Shown: in pieces, positions 43,509-51,918 of the stretch
Position numbering within the stretch: the first letter of the stretch is position 1
Layout: each line of letters begins with the position of its first letter
Source: Microvirga terrae
GTDB lineage: Bacteria; Pseudomonadota; Alphaproteobacteria; Rhizobiales; Beijerinckiaceae
DNA length: 64,000 nucleotides
Direction of reading: 5' to 3'
Assembly (NCBI RefSeq): GCF_013307435.2
Contig: NZ_CP102845.1
Coordinates: forward strand, 3,656,001 to 3,720,000
Position numbers and translations under genes: made by a program
The notes under the pieces: generated by a model
Told to the model about the DNA's origin: nothing
The model's input: the letters and a program-made list of their open reading frames with translations, nothing else
The model's database searches: none

Positions 43509-43994
43509 ATGACCGTGACCGAGTTCCTGTACCGCTCCCTTCTGATCGGGATTGGCGCAACGGCGATTTTCGACCTGTGGGGGCTGTTCCTGAAGCACGC
43601 CTTCGGACTGCCCGGCGCCAATTGGGGCCTGGTCGGACGCTGGTTTGGCCACCTGGCCGGCGGGACCGTCTATCATGACGACATCGCGACGGCCCGCCCC
43701 CTCGCCTACGAGCGCGCCTTGGGCTGGATCGGCCATTATGCGGTCGGGGTCCTGTTCGCCGCCATCCTGCTGGCCGTCACATCCTCCGACTGGCCGCAGC
43801 GGCCGACGCTCATGCCCGCCCTCGTGGTCGGCCTGGTGACGGTCGGCGCGGGCTGGTTCCTGCTTCAGCCCGGCATGGGTGCCGGCGTCGCGGCTTCGAA
43901 GCGTCCCAATGCAAACCAGATCCGGGCTCTCAATATCGCAGGCCACGTCGTGTTCGGCCTGGGCCTCTACGCGAGCGCCCTGCTCGTTCGTTGA
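43509..43994 (+). CDS. DUF2938 domain-containing membrane protein
   Basis: The 161-residue product has about four membrane helices (SLLIGIGATAIFDLWGLFL; GHYAVGVLFAAILLAV; LMPALVVGLVTVGAGWFLL; NIAGHVVFGLGLYASALLV). It carries family motifs F-D-L-W-G-L-F, W-G-L-V-G-R-W-F-G-H-L-A-G-G and A-S-K-R-P-N, matching DUF2938, an uncharacterised inner-membrane family. A GGAGAG site just upstream supports the start. It probably shares partial read-through from sodB. Confidence 0.87.
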   Translation: MTVTEFLYRSLLIGIGATAIFDLWGLFLKHAFGLPGANWGLVGRWFGHLAGGTVYHDDIATARPLAYERALGWIGHYAVGVLFAAILLAVTSSDWPQRPTLMPALVVGLVTVGAGWFLLQPGMGAGVAASKRPNANQIRALNIAGHVVFGLGLYASALLVR

Positions 43995-44091
43995 GCCGGT
44001 CAGGCGGCTCGAGGCGTGGAACGAGCCACTTCAGGACCCGTTTGTTGAGACCATTCCTCTTGCTTGACCGCCTGTTGTGAACAAACCTCGA

Positions 44092-44181
44092 CGTCATGGC
44101 CGGGCTGGTCCCGGCCATCCCGATACGGTGGGGCTCAGCGCCTTTCGGATCGGGATCACCGGCACGAGGCCGGTGATGACG
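44092..44181 (+). repeat. Two-hairpin interspersed repeat, copy 15
   Basis: Forward A-spacer-B copy between two convergent genes, ending 15 bp before the deacetylase stop codon. Confidence 0.92.
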
Positions 44182-44196
44182 GGGTGAGCGGGTTTG

Positions 44197-45042
44197 TCAG
44201 GCCACTGAGCCTATAAGCCGCAATTCCCGCTCCTGCAGCAGCTCCGAAAACGCATCCGATTTCAGGTAGTCCAGCTCCGCCTCCCGGCTCTCCAGCGCCG
44301 GGTCGAGGGCCCGCAGCTCATCATCCACGTAGCCCGGATGGCACATGACGAGCGGATGGCCTCCGAGATGCGAGAAAGCCTCCTCGAAGACGCGTTGCGC
44401 CGGCACCGACAGGTCGAGCGGGGCGAAGCCCGAGAAGCCCTTGTTGGTCCGGAATCCCGCCGCATGGGCGCTCCGGGCGAAGCCGCGCGCCAGGGCTTTG
44501 ACGGTCAGCGCCTTGCCGCGCCCGATGGGGCGGCGCAGGATCGCCGTCGCCCTGTCGGCCGGATCGCGCAGCCACACGCGTCCGGCATGGCCCCTCGCCG
44601 TCAGGGTCCGGATCAGGGCCGGCCTGATCACCGGCAGGACATGGACATGCTGGTGGCCGTCGACGAAGGCGGGCGCCTCGCCGAAGGTCTCCTCGAAGGC
44701 GTCGATCTGGCGGCCGATCTCCCCGGCGATCTCACCTGCGGGCAGCTGTCGCTTCAAGGCTTTCGGCAGCAGATCCTTCAGGGACGGGAACGTCCCCGTG
44801 GGCGCAAGCCCCGGCATGGGTCCCAGCGGCGATCCGGCCGTGAGGTTGAGGTGCAGGCCAACCGCGATCCGATCGCGCAGAGGCCTCAGGCCCGGGGCCG
44901 CCCGGCGCCAGCCGGGCATGTTGGTCATCGCGCCCGTGGCCGAGAGGCGGCCCATCCCGGCCAGTTCCACGATGCCGCGGCTGACCCCGTCGGCGAGGCC
45001 GAAATCGTCGGCGCAGAGGATGACGGAACGAGAGGAGCCCAT
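44197..45042 (-). CDS. hpnK: ChbG/HpnK (YdjC) family deacetylase
   Basis: The 281-residue enzyme has the divalent-metal carbohydrate deacetylase signature: LCADDFGL (metal Asp), VGLHLNLTAGSP (His), VDGHQHVHVLP (His-rich metal site) and MCHPGYVDD (C-terminal His). Family members deacetylate chito-oligosaccharides (ChbG) or occur near hopanoid genes (HpnK). I use the HpnK symbol only tentatively; no other hopanoid gene is present. The gene is divergent from a lipid-linked glycosyltransferase, so a sugar-lipid substrate is plausible. Confidence 0.8.
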   Translation of the reverse strand: MGSSRSVILCADDFGLADGVSRGIVELAGMGRLSATGAMTNMPGWRRAAPGLRPLRDRIAVGLHLNLTAGSPLGPMPGLAPTGTFPSLKDLLPKALKRQLPAGEIAGEIGRQIDAFEETFGEAPAFVDGHQHVHVLPVIRPALIRTLTARGHAGRVWLRDPADRATAILRRPIGRGKALTVKALARGFARSAHAAGFRTNKGFSGFAPLDLSVPAQRVFEEAFSHLGGHPLVMCHPGYVDDELRALDPALESREAELDYLKSDAFSELLQERELRLIGSVA

Positions 45043-45209
45043 GATCGTCCTGAGAATCGGCGATGCCGCACCCTAGAGCATCGGCCTAGAAAATGGATCC
45101 ACTTTCGGGGTCGGCACGATCATGCGGCAATAGGAGACCGATCCAGCCGGCCCGCCCGTATCGAAAAATGCCCGGGGGGCCTTGAGCAAGAGCGCAAACT
45201 CGGCTCTTG

Positions 45210-46226
45210 ATGCAGCCCGGTCATCGAAGGTTTTTTCCAGTGGCGTCGCCTCAGCTCAGCGTCATCATCCCCGTGCATAACGAGAGCGCGAACATCGCGC
45301 CCCTGTGCGAGCGCCTGCTCCCCATCCTGAACCGGATCACGTCGGTCTGGGAGGTGATCTTCGTCGACGACGGCAGCCGGGACGATACCCTGGATCGGAT
45401 CAAGGCGGTCAGCCGCGCCGAGCCCCGCATCGGTGCCGTCTCCTTCAGCCGCAACTTCGGCAAGGAGATCGCCATCGCGGCGGGGCTCGACCACGCCCAG
45501 GGCGACGCGGTGGTGATCATGGACGCCGACCTGCAGCACCCGCCCGAGATGATCGAGACCTTCGTGGAGCGCTGGCGCGAGGGCTACCTCATGGTCTATG
45601 GCCAGCGCACGGACCGCTCCGACGAGACCCGCGTCAAGCGCGGCTTCGCCCATCTGTTCTACCAGCTCTTCGCCCGCTTCGGCGAGATCCCGCTGCCCGA
45701 GGGCGCCGGCGACTTCCGGCTCATCGACCGCAAGGGCGTCGAGGTGCTGCGGACCCTGGGCGAGAAGGCCCGCTTCTCCAAGGGGCTCTATGCCTGGATC
45801 GGCTTCAAGGGAACGGGCGTGCCCTTCGTGGTGGAGGAGCGACAGTACGGCACCTCGAAATGGAGCTTCCGGACGCTCTTCCGCTTCGCCTTCGACGGGA
45901 TCGCGGCCTTCTCGACGGTGCCCCTGCGGATCTGGACCTATATCGGCTTCCTGATCTCGATCCTGTCGATCGCCACCGCGGTGTTCTTCATGATCCGCAC
46001 CCTCCTGTTCGGCACGGACCTCCCGGGCTTTCCCAGCCTGATCGTGTCGATCATGTTCTTCTCCGGCATCCAGCTGATGTCGCTCGGTGTCGTGGGCGAA
46101 TATGTCGGGCGCATCTTCGCCGAGGTGAAGCGGCGGCCGCTCTACGTGGTGGCCGAGCGGATCGGCGGCGCCGCGCAGGTCTCGAGCGGCCTCGTGCCCG
46201 AAAACTACCGCGCGCGCCGGGCCTGA
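45210..46226 (+). CDS. GT2 family glycosyltransferase, GtrB/ArnC-like
   Basis: The 338-residue enzyme has a GT-A catalytic domain (VIIPVHNE; EVIFVDDGS; VVIMDADLQHPPE) and two C-terminal membrane helices (IWTYIGFLISILSIATAVFF; LIVSIMFFSGIQLMSLGVVG). This is the plan of dolichol-phosphate mannose synthase-like and undecaprenyl-phosphate sugar transferases (ArnC, GtrB). It likely loads a sugar onto undecaprenyl phosphate at the inner membrane. The start ATG at MQPGHRRF is not certain; a GTG at 45240 is possible. It is divergent from the deacetylase and three bases before murJ. Confidence 0.88.
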   Translation: MQPGHRRFFPVASPQLSVIIPVHNESANIAPLCERLLPILNRITSVWEVIFVDDGSRDDTLDRIKAVSRAEPRIGAVSFSRNFGKEIAIAAGLDHAQGDAVVIMDADLQHPPEMIETFVERWREGYLMVYGQRTDRSDETRVKRGFAHLFYQLFARFGEIPLPEGAGDFRLIDRKGVEVLRTLGEKARFSKGLYAWIGFKGTGVPFVVEERQYGTSKWSFRTLFRFAFDGIAAFSTVPLRIWTYIGFLISILSIATAVFFMIRTLLFGTDLPGFPSLIVSIMFFSGIQLMSLGVVGEYVGRIFAEVKRRPLYVVAERIGGAAQVSSGLVPENYRARRA

Positions 46227-46229
46227 CCG

Positions 46230-47756
46230 ATGTTCCGCAAGATCCTCTCCGTCGGCGGCTGGACGCTGGTTTCCCGCCTCACGGGCTTCATCCGCGACGT
46301 GGTGCTGGCGGCCGTCATGGGCATCGGGCCCGTGGCCGACGCCTTCTTCGTGGCCTTCCGCATCCCGAACCACTTCCGCGCCATCTTCGGCGAAGGCGCC
46401 TTCAACAACGCGTTCCTTCCCGCCTACGCCCAGGTGCTCGAAACCGGGGGAGAGCAGCCGGCCCGGTCGTTCGCCAGCCGCATCACGACCCTGATGCTGA
46501 TCGTGCAGATCGCGCTTCTCGTCGTGGCGTTCATGGGCATGCCGTGGGTCGTGAGGCTGCTCGCCCCGGGTTTCTCCGACGAGCCGGCCAAGTTCGAGCT
46601 CGCGGTGACGCTCACGCGGATCACCTTTCCGTACCTGCTCTTCATTACGGTCGTGACGATCTATTCGGCCATCCTCAACGCCCATGACCGGTTCTGGGCG
46701 GCGGCGGCGGCTCCGATCCTGCTGAACGTCGCGATGATCGCGGGTCTGGCCCTCGTCTTCCTGTTTCCCAACGCCGGCTATGCGGTCGCCTGGGGCGTGA
46801 CGGTGTCCGGCGCGCTGCAGCTCGCCATGGTCTGGTGGGACGCCCGGCGGATCGGCGCCGCGCCGGGGCTGGAGCGTCCCCGCATCGACGCGCCGATGAA
46901 GAGGTTCTTCAAGGCGCTCGGTCCCGCCGTGATCGGATCCGCGGGCGTGCAGCTCGCGATCTTTGCCGACACGATCATCGCGTCGTTCCTGCCGACGGGC
47001 TCGGTGTCCTCCCTCTACTACGCGGACCGGCTCTACCAGTTGCCTCTCGGCGTCATCGGCATTGCGGCCGGCACCGTGCTGCTGCCGGAGATGAGCCGGC
47101 GCATCGCGGCCGGCGACGAGGCGGGAGCCTATGCGGCGCAGAACCGGACCGTCGGCCTGACGCTCGCGCTCGCGGCGCCCTTCCTGGTGGCCTTCATGGT
47201 CATGCCCGAGCTCATCATGTCGGCCCTGTTCCAGCGCGGCGCCTTCGATGCGGCGGCGGCCGAACGCGCCGGCGCCGTCCTGGCGGCCTACGGGCTGGGT
47301 CTTCCCGCGGCCGTGCTGATCCGCTCGGCGGTCTCGAGCTTCTACGCCCGCTCCGACACCGCCACGCCCCTGATCGCCTCCCTCACGGCGGTCGGCGTCA
47401 ACGTCGTGGTCAAGATCCTGCTCATGCGGACCTATGGGGTCGTGGGCCTGGCGCTCGGCACCGCCATCGGCGTCTGGGTCAATCTGGGACTGCTGTTCGT
47501 CCTGGCCTATCGGCGCGGCTGGACGGCGCCGAACCGCACCCTTGGCAGAACCTGCCTTGCCATTGCGGCGGCGAGCCTGCTGCTCGGCGTGTTCGCCTGG
47601 TTCGCGCCCGCGCCGCTCGCGCGGTGGACCGCTCTCCTGCCCGCCTGGCGCAACGAGATCCTGCTGGCGCTCCTCGGCGCGGCCGGGGCCCTTATCTACG
47701 GCGGCGTGCTTCTCGCCGGTCTCAAGGGGATGGGCGTTCGCCTGGCGCGGCGCTGA
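46230..47756 (+). CDS. murJ: Lipid II flippase MurJ
   Basis: The 508-residue polytopic protein has the MurJ/MVF family pattern: SRLTGFIRDVVLAAVMG at the N-terminus, DAFFVAFRIPNHFRAIFGEGAF near residues 36-57, and about 14 membrane helices. It flips lipid II across the inner membrane for peptidoglycan synthesis. Key charged residues of the central cavity (R in the SRxxGFxRD segment, and R in FRIPN) are present. It begins three bases after the glycosyltransferase, so the two are one operon. Confidence 0.94.
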   Translation: MFRKILSVGGWTLVSRLTGFIRDVVLAAVMGIGPVADAFFVAFRIPNHFRAIFGEGAFNNAFLPAYAQVLETGGEQPARSFASRITTLMLIVQIALLVVAFMGMPWVVRLLAPGFSDEPAKFELAVTLTRITFPYLLFITVVTIYSAILNAHDRFWAAAAAPILLNVAMIAGLALVFLFPNAGYAVAWGVTVSGALQLAMVWWDARRIGAAPGLERPRIDAPMKRFFKALGPAVIGSAGVQLAIFADTIIASFLPTGSVSSLYYADRLYQLPLGVIGIAAGTVLLPEMSRRIAAGDEAGAYAAQNRTVGLTLALAAPFLVAFMVMPELIMSALFQRGAFDAAAAERAGAVLAAYGLGLPAAVLIRSAVSSFYARSDTATPLIASLTAVGVNVVVKILLMRTYGVVGLALGTAIGVWVNLGLLFVLAYRRGWTAPNRTLGRTCLAIAAASLLLGVFAWFAPAPLARWTALLPAWRNEILLALLGAAGALIYGGVLLAGLKGMGVRLARR

Positions 47757-47953
47757 CACCGGCATAGCGCGGGAACCTTTCCGTCGGGGATCCATCCAAT
47801 CGGATGTGCCGGGACCTGCCCGGCCGGCGCATCGTGCGGAGACGTGGACCCGGATTTCCGCGAGGAACGATGCGCTCATGCAGAAGGAAGCACCGGATGG
47901 GTCCCAAAGGGCAAATCCACCTTTGGGTCCGGTGCCCGAGAGAGGATGACATC

Positions 47954-48373
47954 ATGATCTTCCGCTTCGTTGCCGCGATTGGAATCCTGACGCTTGCCGT
48001 GCCGGCCCTGGCGGCCGACCAGGTCGAGAAGGCGCCCCCGACCGGCGCCTACAAGAAGGTGAGCGAACTCGTGAAGCTGCCCGATTTCCTGCCGGGCCTT
48101 GGACAGCTCTATGTCGACCCCAAGACCCTTCCGGCGGGCCCGTTCCTCGCCTACGACCGTCAGGGACGTCTCGTCAGCACGGTCTACATGCTTCCCATCG
48201 AGGACCTGTCGAACAAGGACAAGCGCTTCGACGATCTCGCGGCGCCCGGCGGCAAGGTCGACCACGTGGACGTCTATTTCAACGCCGGCCATCCGGGGGT
48301 CGAGAAGCCCCATGCCCATCTGGTCCTGTGGCACGTGCCCAAGGCCGACGAAACCAAGGTGGCCGGACAGTGA
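47954..48373 (+). CDS. Secreted protein of TTHB210/DUF5602-like type
   Basis: The 139-residue product has a signal peptide (MIFRFVAAIGILTLAVPALA). The mature part ends in V-D-H-V-D-V-Y-F-N-A-G-H-P-G, then KPHAHLVLWHVP, a His-rich region that could bind metal. It resembles the TTHB210/DUF5602 group only weakly. A GAGAGGA site lies seven bases upstream of the ATG. Its stop overlaps the GTG of the following cupredoxin frame (GTGA), which suggests an operon that continues to the sigma factor gene. Confidence 0.72.
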   Translation: MIFRFVAAIGILTLAVPALAADQVEKAPPTGAYKKVSELVKLPDFLPGLGQLYVDPKTLPAGPFLAYDRQGRLVSTVYMLPIEDLSNKDKRFDDLAAPGGKVDHVDVYFNAGHPGVEKPHAHLVLWHVPKADETKVAGQ

Positions 48374-48878
48374 GCCCGTCGCGGCGGCATGTCCTGCGGA
48401 TCGGCGGGGGTCTCCTCGCCGGTCTGGCATGGTCCCGCCTGGCCCGGGCGGATGAGCCGGTCGAGATCCGGATGCAGGGCCGGGCGGACGGCTCGCATGT
48501 GTGGTTCGACCCGGTCGGCCTTCACGTCGAGCCGGGCCGGACCATCCGCTGGCTCAATCTCGATCCCGGGAACTCCCATACGGCGACGGCCTACCACCCG
48601 AAGAACGACGAGCACCCGCTGCGCATCCCAGAGGGCGCGGCGCCCTGGAACTCGGATTATCTGCTTCCGCACGAGACCTTTTCGGTCACGCTCACGGTGG
48701 AGGGGTGTACGATTTCTTCTGCATCCCGCACGAACACGCCGGGATGGTCGGGCGGATCATCGTCGGGCGTCCGGGCCGCACTCCTGCGGACGGTGCCGGG
48801 ACGCTCCCGGATATCGTCCTGCAGGCCTTCCCGTCGGTCGACGAGATCGTGCAGCGGGGCATCGTCCGCAGGGCGTGA
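48370..48878 (+). pseudogene. Frameshifted plastocyanin/azurin-type cupredoxin
   Basis: The first frame (GTG start) has a Tat-like leader (SPSRRHVLRIGGGLLAGLAW) and the first copper ligand region NSHTATAYHPKNDEHP. At the GGGG run at 48702-48705 the frame breaks. The second half continues only in the -1 frame: GVYDFFCIPHEHAGMVGRII, supplying the Cys, His and Met copper ligands. One extra G would restore one 170-residue protein. The cause may be a real mutation, a programmed -1 slip at the G run, or a sequence error. If intact it would be a periplasmic electron carrier or copper protein. Confidence 0.82.
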
Positions 48879-48926
48879 CCGCGATGGAGAAGACCCGGGA
48901 ACCTTTGAGGCGGCCGGCCATCTAAC

Positions 48927-48968
48927 GGCAAGACACCGGAGGCAAGACACCGGGGGCAAGACACAGGA
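48927..48968. repeat. Three tandem 14-bp repeats before the ECF sigma gene
   Basis: Three near-identical units (GGCAAGACACCGGA, GGCAAGACACCGGG, GGCAAGACACAGGA) end eight bases before the ATG. The last unit supplies the ribosome binding site (CAGGA). Unit number could alter spacing or translation, or serve as binding sites. Confidence 0.85.
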
Positions 48969-48976
48969 GATCGTCC

Positions 48977-49678
48977 ATGCCATCGAGGATCGCCGCGGCA
49001 CCATCGGTTGAAGGCCTGGACGACATGGCTCTCGTCCAGCGGGCCCGGCAACGGGACGGAAGCGCCCTGCGCCTGATTATGGAGCGGCACAACCGTGGGC
49101 TCTATCGCATCGCGCGCAGCGTCCTCGGCGACGATGCCGAGGCCGAGGACGTGGTTCAGGAGGCCTATCTTCGCGCCTTCACCCACCTCGAGAGTTTCCG
49201 CGGCGAAGCCCGTCTTGCGACCTGGCTCACGCGGATCGCGCTCAACGAGGCCCTGGGCCGGCTTCGCACCCGGCGCCCTTCCGTCGAGCTGAACAAGATC
49301 GACGCCATCGACGACCAGGGGGCGGCCCGCATCATCTTCCTGCCCGGCGCCCGGCAGGAGGGCGACCCTGAAGCCGCCGCCGCCCGCGCCGAGATCCGCC
49401 GCCTCATCGAACGGGCCATCGACCGATTGCCGGACCCGTTCAGGGTCGTGTTCGTTCTGCGGGACATCGAGGAGCTGAGCGTCGAGGCGACCGCGTCCCA
49501 TCTCGGCCTGCGTCCCGAGACCGTGAAGACGCGGCTTCACCGGGCCCGGCGCCTCCTCAGGCAAAGCCTCGACGAGACGCTCTCGACTGCGCTCAGCGAC
49601 GCCTTTCCCTTCGCCGGAGCCCGCTGCGCGCGGATCACGCAGGCTGTTCTGGAACGACTGGACACCCTGGAAACCTGA
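48977..49678 (+). CDS. ECF-type RNA polymerase sigma factor
   Basis: The 233-residue sigma factor has a sigma-2 region (about 20-90; ALRLIMERHNRGLYRIARSV and DAEAEDVVQEAYLRAF) and a sigma-4 region (about 140-195; LPDPFRVVFVLRDIEELS, ATASHLGLRPETVKTRLHRA). The stretch between them is longer than usual. Its neighbours upstream are a secreted protein and the broken cupredoxin, so an envelope or copper-linked stress response is plausible. No anti-sigma gene is adjacent on this strand; the downstream gene is convergent. Confidence 0.92.
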   Translation: MPSRIAAAPSVEGLDDMALVQRARQRDGSALRLIMERHNRGLYRIARSVLGDDAEAEDVVQEAYLRAFTHLESFRGEARLATWLTRIALNEALGRLRTRRPSVELNKIDAIDDQGAARIIFLPGARQEGDPEAAAARAEIRRLIERAIDRLPDPFRVVFVLRDIEELSVEATASHLGLRPETVKTRLHRARRLLRQSLDETLSTALSDAFPFAGARCARITQAVLERLDTLET

Positions 49679-49709
49679 GGATCCGTTCCGACACGCCGCC
49701 CGGACGGAT

Positions 49710-50888
49710 TCATGCCGTCCAGACGCTGACGGGATCGAGCGTGAACAGCTCCCGCTCCGCCGCGATGCCCCGCAGCCGGTGACGGCCGAGGGACCGGAGC
49801 GCAACCGGGCTCGCCGAGGCCACGCTCTCCGAGACGATCACGGAACAGTCGAGGCTGTTGCACAGGGCCTCCATGCGGCTGACCTCGTTGACCGCAGGGC
49901 CGATCACCGTGAAGTCGAGGCGACCGGCGGCCCCGATATTGCCGTAGAACACGTCCCCGCAATGGAGCGCCACGTCGAGGCTCAGCGGCGGCTCGCCCGC
50001 ATGGAGAGCGTTCACGGCCACATTGCGTTCGAGCGCCGTCCGGGCGGCCCGGATCGCGGCCGCGCAGGCCTGCTCGCGGGAGCGCTCGTCCGTGATCGGA
50101 AAGGCCGCCAGGATGCCGTCGCCCATGAACTTGAGCACCTCGCCGCCCTGCTCCGCCACCGGGTCCGCCATGGCCTCGAGATGCTGGTCGAGCCGCGCGA
50201 TCAGGTCCATGCCGGCCGTGTCCGCCAGGCTCGTGAAGCCGCGCAGATCCGCGAACAGGAGCGCGGCCGTAATCGTCGTGCCGAAGCCGCGCCGGATCTC
50301 TCCGCTCAGCACCCGCCGGCCGGCCGAGAGCCCCACATAGGTGTCGAGCATCGCCACCGTCAGGTCGAAGAGCGTCATGCGGTAGGCGGCGAGGCCCAGC
50401 AGCGGCAGAAGGGAATCGATCCGTTCGACCTCCTCCGGCCGGAATCCGTCAGGGCGGTCGCTGGAAAACGACAGGCCGATCCCCCGCAGATCCGGGGCGC
50501 TCTCGTTCTCGAAGCTGAAGAGGCGCGCCAGATAATCGGTCCCGCCCTGCCGCCGCACGTCGTCGAACACGTCAAATTGAGGAGCCGCCGGATCGTCGAT
50601 CAGCCAGTAGCAGCGTGTTTGCTCGGTCTGCATCATATGGTTGAACGGGCTCCGGTCGAACGCGCGGGCGTTGCGCTCGTGGGAGACGCCCTCCACCATC
50701 AGGCCGGCCGAGCGGGTCCAGACATGGGTGTAAACGCGGATCGTCGGATTGACGGTGGGCAGTGCGAGATAGACCCGGACCAGCGGCAGTCCTTCGGCCA
50801 CGAGCCGTTCCGTGAAGCCGGAGAGCAATGAGCCGACATCCGCGCCGCGCAGGCCCTGTTCGATGATCCAGTCTTCGAGATTCGCCAT
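49710..50888 (-). CDS. Class III adenylate/guanylate cyclase domain protein
   Basis: The 392-residue product has an N-terminal sensory region (about 1-180) and a C-terminal class III cyclase domain (about 200-370). The domain shows metal-binding Asp in LLFADLRGFTSLAD, second metal Asp in LKFMGDGILAAFP, and the transition-state loop region V-I-G-P-A-V-N-E-V-S-R. It should make cAMP. I take the ATG at MANLEDW. An upstream GTG overlapping the DUF1194 stop (GTGA) would add 19 residues. The gene probably shares an operon with DUF1194. Confidence 0.9.
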   Translation of the reverse strand: MANLEDWIIEQGLRGADVGSLLSGFTERLVAEGLPLVRVYLALPTVNPTIRVYTHVWTRSAGLMVEGVSHERNARAFDRSPFNHMMQTEQTRCYWLIDDPAAPQFDVFDDVRRQGGTDYLARLFSFENESAPDLRGIGLSFSSDRPDGFRPEEVERIDSLLPLLGLAAYRMTLFDLTVAMLDTYVGLSAGRRVLSGEIRRGFGTTITAALLFADLRGFTSLADTAGMDLIARLDQHLEAMADPVAEQGGEVLKFMGDGILAAFPITDERSREQACAAAIRAARTALERNVAVNALHAGEPPLSLDVALHCGDVFYGNIGAAGRLDFTVIGPAVNEVSRMEALCNSLDCSVIVSESVASASPVALRSLGRHRLRGIAAERELFTLDPVSVWTA

Positions 50889-50941
50889 GGCGGGCACTTT
50901 AGCATCGCGGTCAGGAATGTCTTCAAGCGGCGAGCGCCGGC

Positions 50942-51661
50942 TCACCGGCTGGCGTGACGGGAGGCTCCGCCCTTTCCGGCGATCTCCGTCAGAAGCTTGC
51001 GCCGCGCCGCCACCGCGAAGGGGCGGGCCTCGTCGGCGATCTCCACGAAGGAGCCGGGGCCGCCGATGACGCTCTGGCCGTAATAATCCTCGAGCGCCAT
51101 GCCGCCGGGACCGCCCGGGCGGCCGCTGCCGGGGCGGCGGATCGCCAGCGCGTTGATCGTGAAGCCCTTGGCCAGCGCATCCGCCCTCGCCTGCTCGAGC
51201 GACCGGCCGTTCATGTTCGGGCCGTCGCCCGACACGTCGATGACCCTGCGGGTGCCCTCATGGGCGTTGGTCTCCACGAGGCGGACGGAGAAGTCGATGG
51301 CGTTGGAGATGGAATTGTACCCGTAGGCGCCGCGCGGCGCGCTCACGAGCCTGTCGGCAAAGGCTCTGGCGCTCGCCTCGTCGCGGATCACATGCCAGTC
51401 GACGATGAGAACCTGGGAGCTCGGCCCGCCCCATTCCATGAAGGCGACCGCGATGGCCCCGAGAGGGCCATCCTTGATGCCGGCGAGCACGTCGGGATTG
51501 GTGAGCGCATCGGCCCAGCCCCGGCGCTGCAGGCGCAATTCCTCGTCGTCGATGGAGCCCGATCCGTCGGCCGCGAAGACCAGCTCCAGATCGACCGGCT
51601 CCGCCAGGGCCGGCGCGGTCAGAAGGCCGAGGGCGACAAGGCTATTAAGAAGACAACGCAT
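50942..51661 (-). CDS. DUF1194 (von Willebrand A-like) secreted protein
   Basis: The 239-residue protein has a signal peptide (CLLNSLVALGLLTAPALA) and a vWA-like MIDAS motif, FAADGSGSID, with VIDVSGDGPN further on. This is the DUF1194 family, likely metal-dependent protein binding in the periplasm. The 3' end touches the cyclase gene. Its function is unknown. No ribosome binding site is strong; the start is the ATG that begins the signal peptide. Confidence 0.88.
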   Translation of the reverse strand: MRCLLNSLVALGLLTAPALAEPVDLELVFAADGSGSIDDEELRLQRRGWADALTNPDVLAGIKDGPLGAIAVAFMEWGGPSSQVLIVDWHVIRDEASARAFADRLVSAPRGAYGYNSISNAIDFSVRLVETNAHEGTRRVIDVSGDGPNMNGRSLEQARADALAKGFTINALAIRRPGSGRPGGPGGMALEDYYGQSVIGGPGSFVEIADEARPFAVAARRKLLTEIAGKGGASRHASR

Positions 51662-51781
51662 CGATGGCTCCAGGATCGGGCACGATGCTGGAGCCATTTA
51701 GGGCACTCCGACGGGGAGACGGCCCGACGGGCCGATCACAAGTTTGTTGGCGCCTCTCCCATGATGGTCGACGCCCTTCCC

Positions 51782-51871
51782 CGTCATGGCCGGGCTTGTC
51801 CCGGCCATCCCGATCGGAAGAGCACCGCGCCTCAAGCAGTCGAGTTCACCGGCACAGGGCCGGTGATGACG
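51782..51871 (+). repeat. Two-hairpin interspersed repeat, copy 16
   Basis: Forward A-spacer-B copy (B hairpin left arm slightly altered, GAGTTCACCGG) between the DUF1194 gene start and the phytase-like gene stop. Confidence 0.9.
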
Positions 51872-51918
51872 GGAGAGGGTCAGAACCGGCATCGAAGTCT
51901 GGTGATCACACGAGACAC

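Noticed and set aside
45120..47879. Very long open frame (919 codons) on the minus strand opposite the glycosyltransferase and murJ
   Set aside because: It consists of low-complexity charged residues (R, D, E, H, G) typical of antisense frames in GC-rich DNA. The plus-strand genes have clear families and motifs.
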